Positions 37,354 to 47,032 of a stretch of DNA of 64,000 bases are shown here, piece after piece. The stretch's first letter is position 1; the number at the start of each line of letters is the position of its first letter. The stretch covers positions 124,001 to 188,000 of the forward strand of contig NZ_CAAJGK010000038.1 in the NCBI RefSeq assembly GCF_900996245.1, written 5' to 3'. Position numbers and translations under genes: made by a program. The stretch is from Paraburkholderia sp. BCC1886. GTDB taxonomy: Bacteria > Pseudomonadota > Gammaproteobacteria > Burkholderiales > Burkholderiaceae. The notes under the pieces are model-generated. The model did no database searches. It worked only from the letters and a program-made list of their open reading frames with translations, and was not told the origin of the DNA.

Positions 37354-39201
37354 TCAGGCCATCCCGTCCGGACGGTGCACATCGGCTTTGCCCGCATGCC
37401 CGGTGCGGTCGAAAGCCAACTGCCCGATATGCAGCGCGACCCGGTCCACGACCGGCGCCCAGTCGCCCGGCCGCGGCTGCCGGAACAACCGCACCGAGTC
37501 GTACCAGCTTTGTTTCTCCACGTTGCCCCACGACCAGTGCGAGACATGATCGAGCATCGCGAACACCGGCCGGCCCAACGCGCCGCCGAGATGCAAGGGC
37601 GCGCTGTCGATGGTCACGAGTGCGTCGAGCACGGTGAGATGCGCGGCGACGTCGTCGAATCCGTCGAGATAGCCGTCGCTCAGATCGCACACGCGCGCGC
37701 CCTGCTCGGCCAGTGCGGCAACATCGGCGTGAAGGCCGGGCGTGAGCGGATGAAACACGACGCCCGGCAGCTTCCACAACGGCGAAAGCGCCGTCAGTGG
37801 AATCGACCGTTTCGCGTCGCGCCGATGTGTCGGACTGCCGCGCCACACGAGGCCGACATTGAGCCGCGCGTCGGGCGCGCTGCCCAGGATCCGCTCGCGC
37901 CATGCCGACACTCTCGTCGCATCGGCCCGTAGATAAGGCGTGCCGCATACCTGGTGCGGCTGAAAGCCCAGCATTAGCGGCAGGCTCATCATCGGCAAGA
38001 TGAAGTCGGGCGGTTCGAGCGGGCCGTCTTCTATCGAGACGCAATCGTCGTAAAGACGCGCGAGCAACGGCAACAACGTGCGACGCACGGCGAGCACCAG
38101 CCGGCCGCCTTCGACGCGCACCCGCTCGGCCAACTGCGCGACGAACCGGACCATCTGGATATCGTCGCCATTGCCCTGCTCGCTGTGCACGACCAGGGTC
38201 TTGCCGGCGAGCGGTTCGCCTTGCCAGCGCGGCGCCAGTCGCGCCATCAGGCTGACTATGTTGTTCGGCTCGCGGTCCATCCGCGCGAGGCGCGCCTCGA
38301 AGCGCGGCCAGCCGCTCGACCACGCCCCGCGACGCAATTCCAGATCCGCCAGATCGACCGCCGCCTGCACGCTGGCTGGATCGACATTCAACGCTGCGCG
38401 CAGCACCACTTCGCTTTCTTCGTAACGCGCCTGCTCGTTGAGATACATGCCGATCGCGGCGAGCACCTCCGCCTGGCGCGGCGCGGCGGCATCCACGGCG
38501 CGCATGGTGGCCTCGGCGGCACGCGCGTCGTTGCACTGCCATTGCGCATGACTGAGTTGCCAGGCCATCTCGGCATCCGTCGGGTCCAGCGCGAGGCGGG
38601 CGCGGCATACGCGCTCGAGCAGCGGCCAATCGCGACGTTCACGCAGCGCCAGCACGAGTTGCAACGGCAACGCGGGATCGAGCATAGGGTCGAGCGCATA
38701 CGCTCTCAGCAACGCTTCGTGACGTTCCGCGCGAGCGCTTTCGGTGGGCGTGCCGGCGAGCGCGATGGCCAGCCACCACGGAGCGCGCGCGTCCCGCGGC
38801 ACGGCGCGTTCGTAGGCGCGCAGCAGGTGCGCCGCGGCCGTGTGCGCGCCGCAACGATCGATTAACCAGACGATCCAGTCGAGCGTCGCGGCAAACGGCT
38901 GCGCGGTCACGGCCAGCTCGCTGTGGCGTTGCGCGCCGGCGGCGTCGCCCAGCCCATCGGCAAATAGCGCGAGCCGTGCATGACGCAGGCCGTTCGCAAC
39001 CGCGGGAGCCTGCGACGCGCTGTGATACGCCGCTTCGAAATGGCCCGCGCTCGCCAGCAGGTCGGCATGCAGTTGCGCAGTGACGCCGCTTGCGGCGAGT
39101 TGGCTCGCGTGCTGCACGGCGGCGTCCAGACCCTGAGCGCGCAGGATCGACCATAAGAGATGCACGGGATCGGCGGGCTGCGCCGGAACGGAAACGGACA
39201 T
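37354..39201 (-). CDS. TPR-repeat glycosyltransferase-like protein (first of a pair)
   Basis: A 615-residue paralogue of the downstream gene. The N-terminal half holds TPR-like helices (YNLNEQARYEESEVVLRAAL-type units with NVDPASVQAAVDLADLELR). The C-terminal half has LVVHSEQGNGDDIQMVRFVA, VGLVWRGSPTHRRDAKRSI and VTIDSAPLHLGGALGRPVF, then HWSWGNVEKQSWYDSVR. The ATG at 39201 is used here although it lacks a Shine-Dalgarno; a TTG at 39225 is the alternative. The stop falls four bases before the next start, so the two genes are one operon. Role and acceptor are not known. Confidence 0.83.
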   Translation of the reverse strand: MSVSVPAQPADPVHLLWSILRAQGLDAAVQHASQLAASGVTAQLHADLLASAGHFEAAYHSASQAPAVANGLRHARLALFADGLGDAAGAQRHSELAVTAQPFAATLDWIVWLIDRCGAHTAAAHLLRAYERAVPRDARAPWWLAIALAGTPTESARAERHEALLRAYALDPMLDPALPLQLVLALRERRDWPLLERVCRARLALDPTDAEMAWQLSHAQWQCNDARAAEATMRAVDAAAPRQAEVLAAIGMYLNEQARYEESEVVLRAALNVDPASVQAAVDLADLELRRGAWSSGWPRFEARLARMDREPNNIVSLMARLAPRWQGEPLAGKTLVVHSEQGNGDDIQMVRFVAQLAERVRVEGGRLVLAVRRTLLPLLARLYDDCVSIEDGPLEPPDFILPMMSLPLMLGFQPHQVCGTPYLRADATRVSAWRERILGSAPDARLNVGLVWRGSPTHRRDAKRSIPLTALSPLWKLPGVVFHPLTPGLHADVAALAEQGARVCDLSDGYLDGFDDVAAHLTVLDALVTIDSAPLHLGGALGRPVFAMLDHVSHWSWGNVEKQSWYDSVRLFRQPRPGDWAPVVDRVALHIGQLAFDRTGHAGKADVHRPDGMA

Positions 39202-39360
39202 GAGAAAACTGAGGAGTTGTCGCAACGGGAGCGCGCAATCTTAAGGGCTGTTCCGAAGTTCGCGTCTCATAAACCAATCTCAATTTAAGGTCGTTGATTA
39301 GTTTTAATCAGTTAACCATAATGATTTTTCCGTTCGAAAAACCAACCGCAGGGAGTACAC

Positions 39361-39636
39361 GTGAACACCACTAATCACAAGGAAACGTCGGACCGCATCG
39401 CTCATCTGGCCGCTGTCGTTTTGCGACGTCCGGGAGCTTCGCATCTGGAGAAAGAACTGGCCGGCTCCGCGCTCGCGCAGCATCACACGCACAAAGAAAC
39501 CAGCACGGCTATCGGCAGTCTGGCCGCCAAGGTGTTGAGCGACCACGAGTCCACTTACGAAGCCAAAGAACTGGCCGGTTGCGTGCTCTCGCAAGTGCGT
39601 CATCTGCACGGCGTGGTATCGGATTATCAAAGCTGA
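39361..39636 (+). CDS. Small protein with an internal duplication, unknown function
   Basis: A 91-residue soluble protein starting at GTG (39361) after GGGAG at good spacing. Two tandem units of about 35 residues are visible: ETSDRIAHLAAVVLRRPG then EKELAGSALAQ, and ETSTAIGSLAAKVLSDHE then AKELAGCVLSQ. Each unit is a short helix pair ending LAG-(S/C)-(A/V)-L-(A/S)-Q. I do not recognise a named family with certainty; the repeat pattern resembles small stress-type proteins seen in proteobacteria. A bidirectional terminator follows, so it is monocistronic and convergent with htpG. Confidence 0.8.
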   Translation: MNTTNHKETSDRIAHLAAVVLRRPGASHLEKELAGSALAQHHTHKETSTAIGSLAAKVLSDHESTYEAKELAGCVLSQVRHLHGVVSDYQS

Positions 39637-39645
39637 CGCCGATAC

Positions 39646-39675
39646 AAAAAAAGCGCTGCCGAAGCAGCGCTTTTT
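39646..39675. terminator. Bidirectional intrinsic terminator
   Basis: AAAAAAA-GCGCTGC-CGAA-GCAGCGC-TTTTT: a 7-bp GC stem extended by A:T pairs, with U-tracts in both directions. It serves the small repeat protein gene and convergent htpG. Confidence 0.92.
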
Positions 39676-39713
39676 CAACGACGGGCGTCGCGAAGACGCC
39701 CATCCCACTTCAC

Positions 39714-41612
39714 TCAACCAGCCCGCGCCAACAGCAACGCGTTGGTGCGTTTCACGAAGCTCGCCGGGTCTTCCAGTGCGCCGCCTTCGGCCAGCAATGC
39801 CTGATCGAACAGCAGGTGGCACCAGTCGTCGAAATTCGCGCTGTCCGCATGCAAGCCCTTCACCAGCGCGTGTTCCGGATTAACTTCCAGAATCGGATGA
39901 ACCGCCGGCGCGTCCTGTCCCGCTGCCTTCAACATGCGCTGCAGGTAGCCGCTCATTTCGCCGTCGTCCGCGACGAGGCACGAAGGCGAATCGGTCAGGC
40001 GGAACGTCAGACGCACGTCCTTCGCCTTGTCCTTCAACGACTCCTTCATCTTCTCGACCAGCGGCTTGAACTCTTCGCCGACTTTTTCCTGCGCCTGTTT
40101 CTCTTCATCGTTCAGCGCGCCCAGATCGAGGTCGCCGCGCGCCACGCTCTGCAGCGGCTTGCCATCGAATTCGTTCAGGAACGACAGCATCCACTCGTCC
40201 ACGCGATCGGTCAGCAACAGCACTTCGACGCCCTTCTTGCGGAACACTTCGAGGTGCGGGCTGTGGGTGGCGGCTTGCCACGCGTCGGCGGTCACGTAGT
40301 AGATCTTGGTCTGCTCGGGCTTCATGCGCGCGACGTAGTCGGCGAGCGACACGGTCTGCTCGGGCGACTCGGTATGCGTCGATGCAAAACGCACCAGCTT
40401 CGCAATCCGGTCGCGGTTGGCGAAGTCTTCGCCGATGCCTTCCTTCAGCACCTGACCGAACTCCTTCCAGAAACCGGCGTACTTTTCGCGGTCCGCTTCG
40501 TTCTCCGAGTTGGCCAGTTCTTCGAGCATCGACAGCGAGCGCTTGGTCACGCCCTCGCGGATCGCCTTCACATCGCGGCTTTCCTGCAGGATTTCGCGCG
40601 ACACGTTCAGCGGCAGATCGGCCGAATCGACCACGCCCTTCACGAAACGCAGATACGCCGGCAACAGTTGCTCGGCATCGTCCATGATGAACACGCGCTT
40701 CACGTACAGCTTCAGTCCACCCCGATGATCGCGGTTGAACATGTCGAACGGCGCGTGGGTCGGCACGTACAGCAACTGCGTGTATTCGCTGCGGCCTTCG
40801 ACGCGGTTATGCGTCCAGGTCAGCGGATCCTGGTGATCGTGCGCGAGATGCTGATAGAACTGCTTGTACTGTTCTTCGGTGATGTCGTTCTTCGAACGGG
40901 TCCACAGCGCACTCGCCTGGTTGACGGTCTCGTCCTCGTCCTTCGTGACCATCTCGCTCTTTTCCGCATCCCATTCTTCCTTGGCCATCAGGATGGGCAG
41001 CGCGACGTGGTCCGAGTACTTCTGGATGATCGACTTCAGGCGGTGCGACGACAGCAGTTCGTCTTCGTCGGCACGCAGATGCAGCGTGATGGTCGTGCCG
41101 CGTGCCGCGCGTTCAATCTGCTCGACGGCGAAGTCACCCTCGCCCGCGCTTTCCCAGCGCACGCCTTCCGAAGCGGGCAAGCCCGCGCGGCGCGATTCGA
41201 CCGTGATGCGCTCGGCGACGATGAAGCCCGAGTAAAAGCCCACGCCGAACTGGCCGATCAGCGCCGCGTCTTTCTGCTGGTCGCCGGAGAGCTTGCCGAA
41301 GAATTCCTTGGTGCCCGAGCGCGCGATCGTGCCGAGGTTGGCGATCGCCTCGTCGCGGCTCATGCCGATGCCGTTGTCTTCGAGCGTGATGGTGCGCGCG
41401 GCCTTGTCGTACGACACGCGAATCCGCAGATTCGGATCGTTTTCGTACAGCGCGCTGTTCTCGATGGCTTCGAAGCGCAGCTTGTCGGACGCGTCGGACG
41501 CGTTCGAAATCAGCTCGCGCAGAAAAATTTCCTTGTTGCTGTACAGCGAATGAATCATCAGGTGCAGAAGCTGTTTCACTTCTGCCTGAAAGCTCATGGT
41601 TTCTTGTGCCAT
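39714..41612 (-). CDS. htpG: Molecular chaperone HtpG (bacterial Hsp90)
   Basis: A 632-residue Hsp90 chaperone. The N-terminal ATPase domain has [31 protein letters not shown] and [11 protein letters not shown]. The middle domain contains [18 protein letters not shown] and [14 protein letters not shown]. The C-terminal dimerisation domain ends ALLLARAG without an MEEVD tail, as in bacteria. The ATG at 41612 ([12 protein letters not shown]) is used; an ATG five codons later is also possible. Confidence 0.97.
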   Translation of the reverse strand: MAQETMSFQAEVKQLLHLMIHSLYSNKEIFLRELISNASDASDKLRFEAIENSALYENDPNLRIRVSYDKAARTITLEDNGIGMSRDEAIANLGTIARSGTKEFFGKLSGDQQKDAALIGQFGVGFYSGFIVAERITVESRRAGLPASEGVRWESAGEGDFAVEQIERAARGTTITLHLRADEDELLSSHRLKSIIQKYSDHVALPILMAKEEWDAEKSEMVTKDEDETVNQASALWTRSKNDITEEQYKQFYQHLAHDHQDPLTWTHNRVEGRSEYTQLLYVPTHAPFDMFNRDHRGGLKLYVKRVFIMDDAEQLLPAYLRFVKGVVDSADLPLNVSREILQESRDVKAIREGVTKRSLSMLEELANSENEADREKYAGFWKEFGQVLKEGIGEDFANRDRIAKLVRFASTHTESPEQTVSLADYVARMKPEQTKIYYVTADAWQAATHSPHLEVFRKKGVEVLLLTDRVDEWMLSFLNEFDGKPLQSVARGDLDLGALNDEEKQAQEKVGEEFKPLVEKMKESLKDKAKDVRLTFRLTDSPSCLVADDGEMSGYLQRMLKAAGQDAPAVHPILEVNPEHALVKGLHADSANFDDWCHLLFDQALLAEGGALEDPASFVKRTNALLLARAG

Positions 41613-41678
41613 GGTCGGACTTCCTCTTCGTTGCGAATGGGGTTCGGGTCGGGCGCGGCGCAGGGCCCGAAGTGGTGT

Positions 41679-43217
41679 TCAAGCCGGACTGCCAGCCGGG
41701 CCGCCAGATCGTTCGCCTAACTGGGGACGATCCGGCGCGGTTTCAAGGGGGACGCCTCCGCGCCGCGCCACGCTCTCCAGATAGCGGCCGAGAAAACTGG
41801 CCAGTTCCGGATCGCCGCAATTGGCGATATTGAAGCGCATCCACGTCGTCGGCGATTGCTGCGGCGAGAACAGGCTGCCCGGTGCGAGCAGAAAGCCCGC
41901 TTCGTGACCGGCGGCAGCGAGTCCGTCGGCGTCCACGCCGGTGTCGGCCCACAGGAACATACCGGCCGGCGGCGTCAGGAACAGCTTCAGCCCGGTCTTC
42001 TCGAGCATGCGCACCGACTTCTCGCGCACGCTGTCGAGCCGCGCGCGCAGGCGTTCGACGTGGCGCCGGTAATGGCCTTCCGTGAGAATTTTGTACAGCA
42101 CGCGCTCGTTCAACTCCGGGCTCGTCATGCCGACCAGCATCTTCTGATCGGCCACCGCCGTCGCCACTTCCGGCGCGCAGGCGACAAAGCCCACGCGCAG
42201 ATTCGGCGCGAGCGTCTTCGAAAAACTGCCGAGGTAGATCACGCGCTTCAACTGGTCGAGGCTGGCGAGCCGCGTGCCGGCATGGCTGGGCGGACAGAGG
42301 TCGCCGTAGATATCGTCCTCGACGACGATGAAGTCGTAGGCTTCGGCCAGCCGCAGAATGCGGAACGCCTGCGCGGCCGTGAGCGATGTGCCGGTCGGGT
42401 TCTGCAGCACCGAATTGATCACCAGCATTTTGGGGCGCCAGGTTTGCACCAGCGTTTCGAGCGCATCGAGGTCCGGGCCGTCCGGCGTGTATGGCATGCC
42501 GACGAGCCGCGCGCCCTGCGACGCAAAGCGCCCGAACATCTGGAACCAGGCCGGATCGCCGACGATCACCGCGTCGCCCGGCTTGACGTAGATGCGCGAG
42601 ATCAGGTCGATTGCCTGCGTGATGCCGGACACCATCACGATCTGATCCGGCGACGCGCCGATTTCGATCTCTTCGAGCCGCGTCTGCAATTGCTGGCGCA
42701 ACGGCAAAAAACCTTGCGGCGAGCCGATGCCGAGCATATGCGCGCCGCTCTGGCGACCCAGCGTGCGCAACGCGTTGGTGATGAGATCGCCGTCGAGCCA
42801 GCGCGCCGGCAGAAACCCGAGGCCGGGACTGCGCTCGGGCCGCGCGCTCGTGTGCAGCATGTTGCGCAGCAGCCAGACCACATCGATCGTGGCGGGCGCG
42901 GGCGCGGCCTGCGCGCTCGTCTGGCTGCTCGTATAACTGTCGACGCTCGCCGCGCCGGTCAACCGCTCGCGTACGTAGAAACCCGAGCCGCGCCGCGATT
43001 CCAGATAACCCTGCGCGACCAGCCGTTCGTAGGCTTCGACCACGGTAAAGCGCGACACGCCTTTGTCGAGCGCCAGCTTGCGGATGGACGGCATGCGCAT
43101 GCCCGGCCGGAACACGCGTTCCTCGATGCGGCGACGCGCCCACTGAACGAGTTGTTCGACCAGCGTCAGCGACGCCGTGTCGTGCGGGGCGGGAATATGG
43201 GCAAGCGTCACGGACAT
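41679..43217 (-). CDS. MocR-family regulator (GntR helix-turn-helix fused to aminotransferase domain)
   Basis: A 512-residue transcription factor. The N-terminal GntR-type winged helix (about 18-85) has MPSIRKLALDKGVSRFTVVE and AYERLVAQGYLESRRGSGFY. A linker follows, then an aminotransferase-like domain with the PLP Lys at about 334 in YLGSFSKTLAPNLR. MocR proteins sense PLP or amino-acid derivatives. It diverges from the VOC, aminotransferase and RidA genes, which are its likely targets. The ATG at 43217 begins MSVTLAHIPAPHD. Confidence 0.92.
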   Translation of the reverse strand: MSVTLAHIPAPHDTASLTLVEQLVQWARRRIEERVFRPGMRMPSIRKLALDKGVSRFTVVEAYERLVAQGYLESRRGSGFYVRERLTGAASVDSYTSSQTSAQAAPAPATIDVVWLLRNMLHTSARPERSPGLGFLPARWLDGDLITNALRTLGRQSGAHMLGIGSPQGFLPLRQQLQTRLEEIEIGASPDQIVMVSGITQAIDLISRIYVKPGDAVIVGDPAWFQMFGRFASQGARLVGMPYTPDGPDLDALETLVQTWRPKMLVINSVLQNPTGTSLTAAQAFRILRLAEAYDFIVVEDDIYGDLCPPSHAGTRLASLDQLKRVIYLGSFSKTLAPNLRVGFVACAPEVATAVADQKMLVGMTSPELNERVLYKILTEGHYRRHVERLRARLDSVREKSVRMLEKTGLKLFLTPPAGMFLWADTGVDADGLAAAGHEAGFLLAPGSLFSPQQSPTTWMRFNIANCGDPELASFLGRYLESVARRGGVPLETAPDRPQLGERSGGPAGSPA

Positions 43218-43436
43218 GACAGGGGCTCCGACTGTACCGAATAGTATCGCGGCGATTGTACCGTTACTGTGCCGGTGGGCGCCGTTACATTCGGGAACTT
43301 ATTCAAGACGGGATGCCGGGGAGAAGCGGCAAACGGTTATGCTTACGACCCGGCAGCGCCAGCCGTCGCCCCGCTCACCGAATTTCGCCGCGGGTTTCGC
43401 ATGTGGTTGGCGCAGTAACCGATTCATCGATCCACC

Positions 43437-44135
43437 ATGACCGTTCACTCGATCCGCCTCGATCACCTTGTGATTTCCGCCCGTACCCTGGACGAAGGCA
43501 CGCAATACGTCGCCGATTCGCTGGGCGTCGCGCCGTCCGGCGGCGGCGCGCATCCGCTGATGCGCACGCACAACCGGCTTCTGAACCTGTGGGGCGGCGT
43601 GTATCTGGAGGTGATCGCAGTGGATCCGCTGGCCGCGGCTGCCGTGCACGACAGCAGTCCCGCCCGGCCCCGACTCTTCGCGCTCGACGATCCGGCGACG
43701 CAAGACCGTCTCGCGAGCGGCCCGTACCTGTCTCACTGGGTAGCCCGCGTCGAACGTCCCAGGCAACTCGCAGCGTGGCAAAAGCAGTATCCGCAGCGCA
43801 TCGCGCCGATCGTGCCGATGACGCGCGGCGATTTCGGCTGGAGCCTGAGCGTCCCCGACGACGGCGCGTTCCCGGCCTGGCAAGGTGTCGGCGACGGCGT
43901 GCTGCCCTCGCTGATCCAGTGGGACACGCCGCGGCATCCGTCGGACGTGCTGCCGGAAACCGGCATCGTGCTGAAAGCCTTGAAAGGCAAGCATCCCCGA
44001 ATCGAGGCGCTCGCCGAGCAGTTGCAATGGCTCGGCGCCGCACACCTGATTGCGCTGGAACCCCAGCCCGACGACGGCGCTCCGGCGTTGATCGCCGAGT
44101 TCGAAACACCCGAAGGTCTACGGACCCTTAAATAA
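43437..44135 (+). CDS. VOC-superfamily glyoxalase-like protein
   Basis: A 232-residue protein of the glyoxalase-like (PF13468-type) group. The start RLDHLVISARTLDEG contains the first metal-site His, and LLNLWGGVYLEVIAVDP has the Glu of the first half. SHWVARVERPRQL carries a further His. Members act on small metabolites or are uncharacterised. It is the first gene downstream of the divergent MocR regulator and lies 78 bp before an aminotransferase, which supports a shared pathway. Confidence 0.82.
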   Translation: MTVHSIRLDHLVISARTLDEGTQYVADSLGVAPSGGGAHPLMRTHNRLLNLWGGVYLEVIAVDPLAAAAVHDSSPARPRLFALDDPATQDRLASGPYLSHWVARVERPRQLAAWQKQYPQRIAPIVPMTRGDFGWSLSVPDDGAFPAWQGVGDGVLPSLIQWDTPRHPSDVLPETGIVLKALKGKHPRIEALAEQLQWLGAAHLIALEPQPDDGAPALIAEFETPEGLRTLK

Positions 44136-44213
44136 GCAATGCGCGCAGCTCGCCAACTCGCGCGATAATCGACGTTTTTTTGACCCGTCCCAGAGATACG
44201 AGCAGAGGAAAGC

Positions 44214-45410
44214 ATGGACCAGAGCGACTTGAAAGCCCCTACGTGGCAACTGTCAGAACGCGCGCGCAAGCTCACGAGTTCGGCGATTCGCGAAATTCTG
44301 AAGGTCACGGAGCGGCCGGAAGTCATTTCGTTCGCAGGCGGCCTGCCCTCGCCGGCCACCTTCCCGGCTGAACGCATGCGCGAAGCCGCCGACCGCATTC
44401 TGCGCGACGCGCCCGCCGCCGCCTTGCAATACAGCGCGACCGAAGGCTACGCGCCGCTGCGCGAATGGATCGCGCAACGCTACTCGGTGAACGGCGCGAA
44501 AATTCGCGCATCGCAGGTGCTGATCACCACCGGTTCGCAACAGGCGCTCGACCTGCTCGGCAAAGTGCTGGTCTGCCCGGACAGCCCGGTGCTGGTCGAA
44601 ACCCCGACCTACCTCGGCGCGCTGCAATCGTTCTCGATGTACGAACCCAACTACGTCCAGGTGCCGACCGACGAGCAGGGTCTGATTCCCGAGGCGCTCA
44701 CGCCCGAACTGACCGCCGGCGCCCGTCTCCTGTACGCCCAACCGAATTTCCAGAATCCCACGGGCCGCCGTCTGCCGGTAGAACGCCGCCGCGCACTCGC
44801 CGAACTCGCGAAGACCGCGCCGTTCCCCATCATCGAAGACGACCCGTACGGCGCACTCGATTACGCCGGCGAGCCGCTGCCCACCATGCTCTCGATGGCG
44901 CCGGATCACATCGTCCACCTCGGCTCGTTCTCGAAGGTGCTGGCGCCGGGCCTGCGGGTCGGCTACATCATCGCGCCGGAAGAACTCATCTTCAAACTCG
45001 TGCAGGCCAAGCAGGCCACCGATCTGCATACGCCGAGCTTCACGCAACGCATCGTCTACGAAGTGATCAAGGACGGCTTCCTCGACACGCACGTGCCAAC
45101 CATCCGCGAGCTTTATCGCGACCAGTGCGCGGCCATGCTCGATTCGTTGCAACGTCACATGCCGGCCGGCGTGAGCTGGAATCGCCCGGAAGGCGGCATG
45201 TTCATCTGGGTGACGCTGCCCGCGCAGATCGACACGATGAAACTGCTCGAAGAATCGGTCGCGCAGAACGTCGCGTTCGTGCCGGGCGGCCCGTTCTATG
45301 CGAACGAAGCGCAACACAACACGCTGCGCCTGTCGTTCGTGACGGTGCCGCCGGCGAAGATCGACGAAGGCGTGTCGACGCTCGCCGCGCTGATCCGCAC
45401 GAAGGTTTGA
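44214..45410 (+). CDS. PLP-dependent aminotransferase (class I/II, 2-aminoadipate aminotransferase-like)
   Basis: A 398-residue fold-type I aminotransferase. It starts with LTSSAIREILKVTERPEV and ISFAGGLPSPATFP. The PLP phosphate region is TTGSQQALDLLGKVL, then YAQPNFQNPTGRRLP, and the Schiff-base Lys is residue 241 in HLGSFSKVLAPGLRVGY. The C-terminal RLSFVTVPPAKIDEG holds the carboxylate Arg region. Substrate is probably an amino acid, but specificity cannot be read here. It lies between a VOC gene and a RidA gene on one strand. Confidence 0.92.
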   Translation: MDQSDLKAPTWQLSERARKLTSSAIREILKVTERPEVISFAGGLPSPATFPAERMREAADRILRDAPAAALQYSATEGYAPLREWIAQRYSVNGAKIRASQVLITTGSQQALDLLGKVLVCPDSPVLVETPTYLGALQSFSMYEPNYVQVPTDEQGLIPEALTPELTAGARLLYAQPNFQNPTGRRLPVERRRALAELAKTAPFPIIEDDPYGALDYAGEPLPTMLSMAPDHIVHLGSFSKVLAPGLRVGYIIAPEELIFKLVQAKQATDLHTPSFTQRIVYEVIKDGFLDTHVPTIRELYRDQCAAMLDSLQRHMPAGVSWNRPEGGMFIWVTLPAQIDTMKLLEESVAQNVAFVPGGPFYANEAQHNTLRLSFVTVPPAKIDEGVSTLAALIRTKV

Positions 45411-45471
45411 GCGGCACGCTCGCCCGAACGGACCTATCGGCTTTATCCAACTCGCGAATCAGGGACTCGAA

Positions 45472-45936
45472 ATGGCACACAGCAACGTCTACGACAAGCT
45501 CAAGGAACTGGGCATCGAACTGCCCACCGCCGGCGCACCGGCAGCCGCTTATGTGATGAGCGCGCAAAGCGGCAACACCGTGTACCTGTCCGGCCACATT
45601 GCAAAGAAGGACGGCAAGGTCTGGGCCGGCAAGCTGGGCGCCACGCTCACCACCGAAGAAGGCAAGGCCGCGGCACGCTCGATCGCCATCGACCTGCTCG
45701 CCACGCTGCACGCGCACGTGGGCGACCTGAACCGTGTCACGCGCATCGTCAAGCTGATGAGCCTCGTCAACTCGACGCTCGAATTCACCGAACAGCATCT
45801 GGTCACGAACGGTGCGTCCGAACTCATCGCCGACGTGTTCGGCGAGCGCGGCAAACATGCGCGTTCGGCGTTCGGCGTGGCGCAGATCCCGATGGGCGCA
45901 TGCGTCGAAATCGAATTGATCGCCGAAGTCGAATAA
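45472..45936 (+). CDS. RidA-family protein (reactive imine/enamine deaminase-like)
   Basis: A 154-residue YjgF/RidA-family protein of the longer subgroup. It has NTVYLSGHIAKKDGKVWAG and LNRVTRIVKLMSLVNS. The segment GKHARSAFGVAQIPMGACVE aligns with the RidA catalytic Arg region (ARSCVEV in the E. coli type), and a Glu follows near the end. RidA hydrolyses reactive 2-iminoacids made by PLP enzymes, so it fits the upstream aminotransferase. A GC-rich terminator follows. Confidence 0.88.
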   Translation: MAHSNVYDKLKELGIELPTAGAPAAAYVMSAQSGNTVYLSGHIAKKDGKVWAGKLGATLTTEEGKAAARSIAIDLLATLHAHVGDLNRVTRIVKLMSLVNSTLEFTEQHLVTNGASELIADVFGERGKHARSAFGVAQIPMGACVEIELIAEVE

Positions 45937-45966
45937 GCGTCGGCTACAAGGCTGCGCTGTACTCGA

Positions 45967-46004
45967 CGCGTCGCGAGGTGCCCTGCACCCGCGGCGCGTT
46001 TTTT
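45967..46004 (+). terminator. Intrinsic terminator of the VOC-aminotransferase-RidA operon
   Basis: A 9-bp stem (CGCGTCGCG / CGCGGCGCG, one G:U) with a 14-base loop, followed by TTTTTT. Confidence 0.8.
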
Positions 46005-46120
46005 ATTGCGCCTGTCTCTGGCAGCGGCCCTCCACCTTTGTGACGAGGTGGCTCGCGACCGCTTCACCAGATAGAATCCGCGATGCCCTTTCAATCGCCG
46101 CACTCGCAGGATCGCGCCCG

Positions 46121-47032
46121 ATGCCCGCCAACATGGTTCGTTTCAGACAGGTCGACGTGTTCACGTCGGTGCCGTTCAAAGGCAATCCGCTAGCGGTCGT
46201 ATTCGACGCCGAAGCGCTCGATACGCAGCAGATGCAGAGCATCGCGCACTGGACCAACCTGTCGGAAACCACCTTCCTGCTCGAGCCGACCGACCCCGCT
46301 GCCGACTACCGCGTACGCATCTTCACCACGCACGGCGAGTTGCCGTTCGCGGGCCATCCCACGCTCGGCACCGCGCATGCGCTGCTCGAAAGCGGCTATC
46401 GGCCGAAGCAGCCGGGCAAGCTGATCCAGCAATGCGGCGTGGGTCTCGTCGAACTGAAAGCGCTGTCGCAAGCGGCAGACGCGCAAGACGCGGACGCCGC
46501 GCTCTGGGCTTTCGCCGCGCCGCCCGCGCGCGTGACGCCACTGCCCGAAACACACTACGCAGCGCTCTCGGCGGCTTTGCGCACCACGGCAATCGATTTC
46601 AGCGCGCCTCCTTGCGCGGTCGACAACGGCGCGCCGTGGCTCGTCGTGCGCCTCGACTCGGCGGCTGCGTGTCTCGCGATCGAACCCGATGCGGCAGCGC
46701 TCGCGGAGATCGTGCAATCGGTCGACACGCACGGCGTTGCCGTGTACGGCCCGCATGACGCCGACGGTCCGGCCACCTTCGAAGTGCGCTGCCTGATGAC
46801 AGGCGGCGCCTTCGGCGTCGGCGAAGATCCGGTCACCGGCAGTGCGAATGCCGCGCTGGCCGGTCTGCTGAGCGCACAGCAACTGCGCCCCGGCGAGCGC
46901 TACACCGCCCGGCAGGGCACGGTGCTCGGCCGGGCCGGTCAGGTCGACGTTCGCTACGACGATGCGAATGGCAAAACGTGGATCGGGGGCGCCTCGGTGA
47001 CGATCGTCGACGGCACCTTCCGGGTCGCGTGA
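46121..47032 (+). CDS. PhzF-family isomerase-like protein
   Basis: A 303-residue member of the PhzF family (diaminopimelate-epimerase fold). It has RQVDVFTSVPFKGNPLAVVF, the catalytic Glu in WTNLSETTFLLEP, FTTHGELPFAGHPTLGTAH and GEDPVTGSANAALAG. The ATG at 46121 begins MPANMVRF; a frame from 46040 is longer but unlikely. Substrate unknown; no phenazine genes are near. Confidence 0.9.
   Translation: MPANMVRFRQVDVFTSVPFKGNPLAVVFDAEALDTQQMQSIAHWTNLSETTFLLEPTDPAADYRVRIFTTHGELPFAGHPTLGTAHALLESGYRPKQPGKLIQQCGVGLVELKALSQAADAQDADAALWAFAAPPARVTPLPETHYAALSAALRTTAIDFSAPPCAVDNGAPWLVVRLDSAAACLAIEPDAAALAEIVQSVDTHGVAVYGPHDADGPATFEVRCLMTGGAFGVGEDPVTGSANAALAGLLSAQQLRPGERYTARQGTVLGRAGQVDVRYDDANGKTWIGGASVTIVDGTFRVA

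Noticed and set aside
37354..39225. TTG start at 39225 for the first TPR gene
   Set aside because: No ribosome site precedes it; the ATG at 39201 was kept, although neither start is strongly supported.
41856..43244. 462-codon open frame antisense to the MocR gene
   Set aside because: Shadow frame; the minus-strand gene has full helix-turn-helix and PLP motifs.
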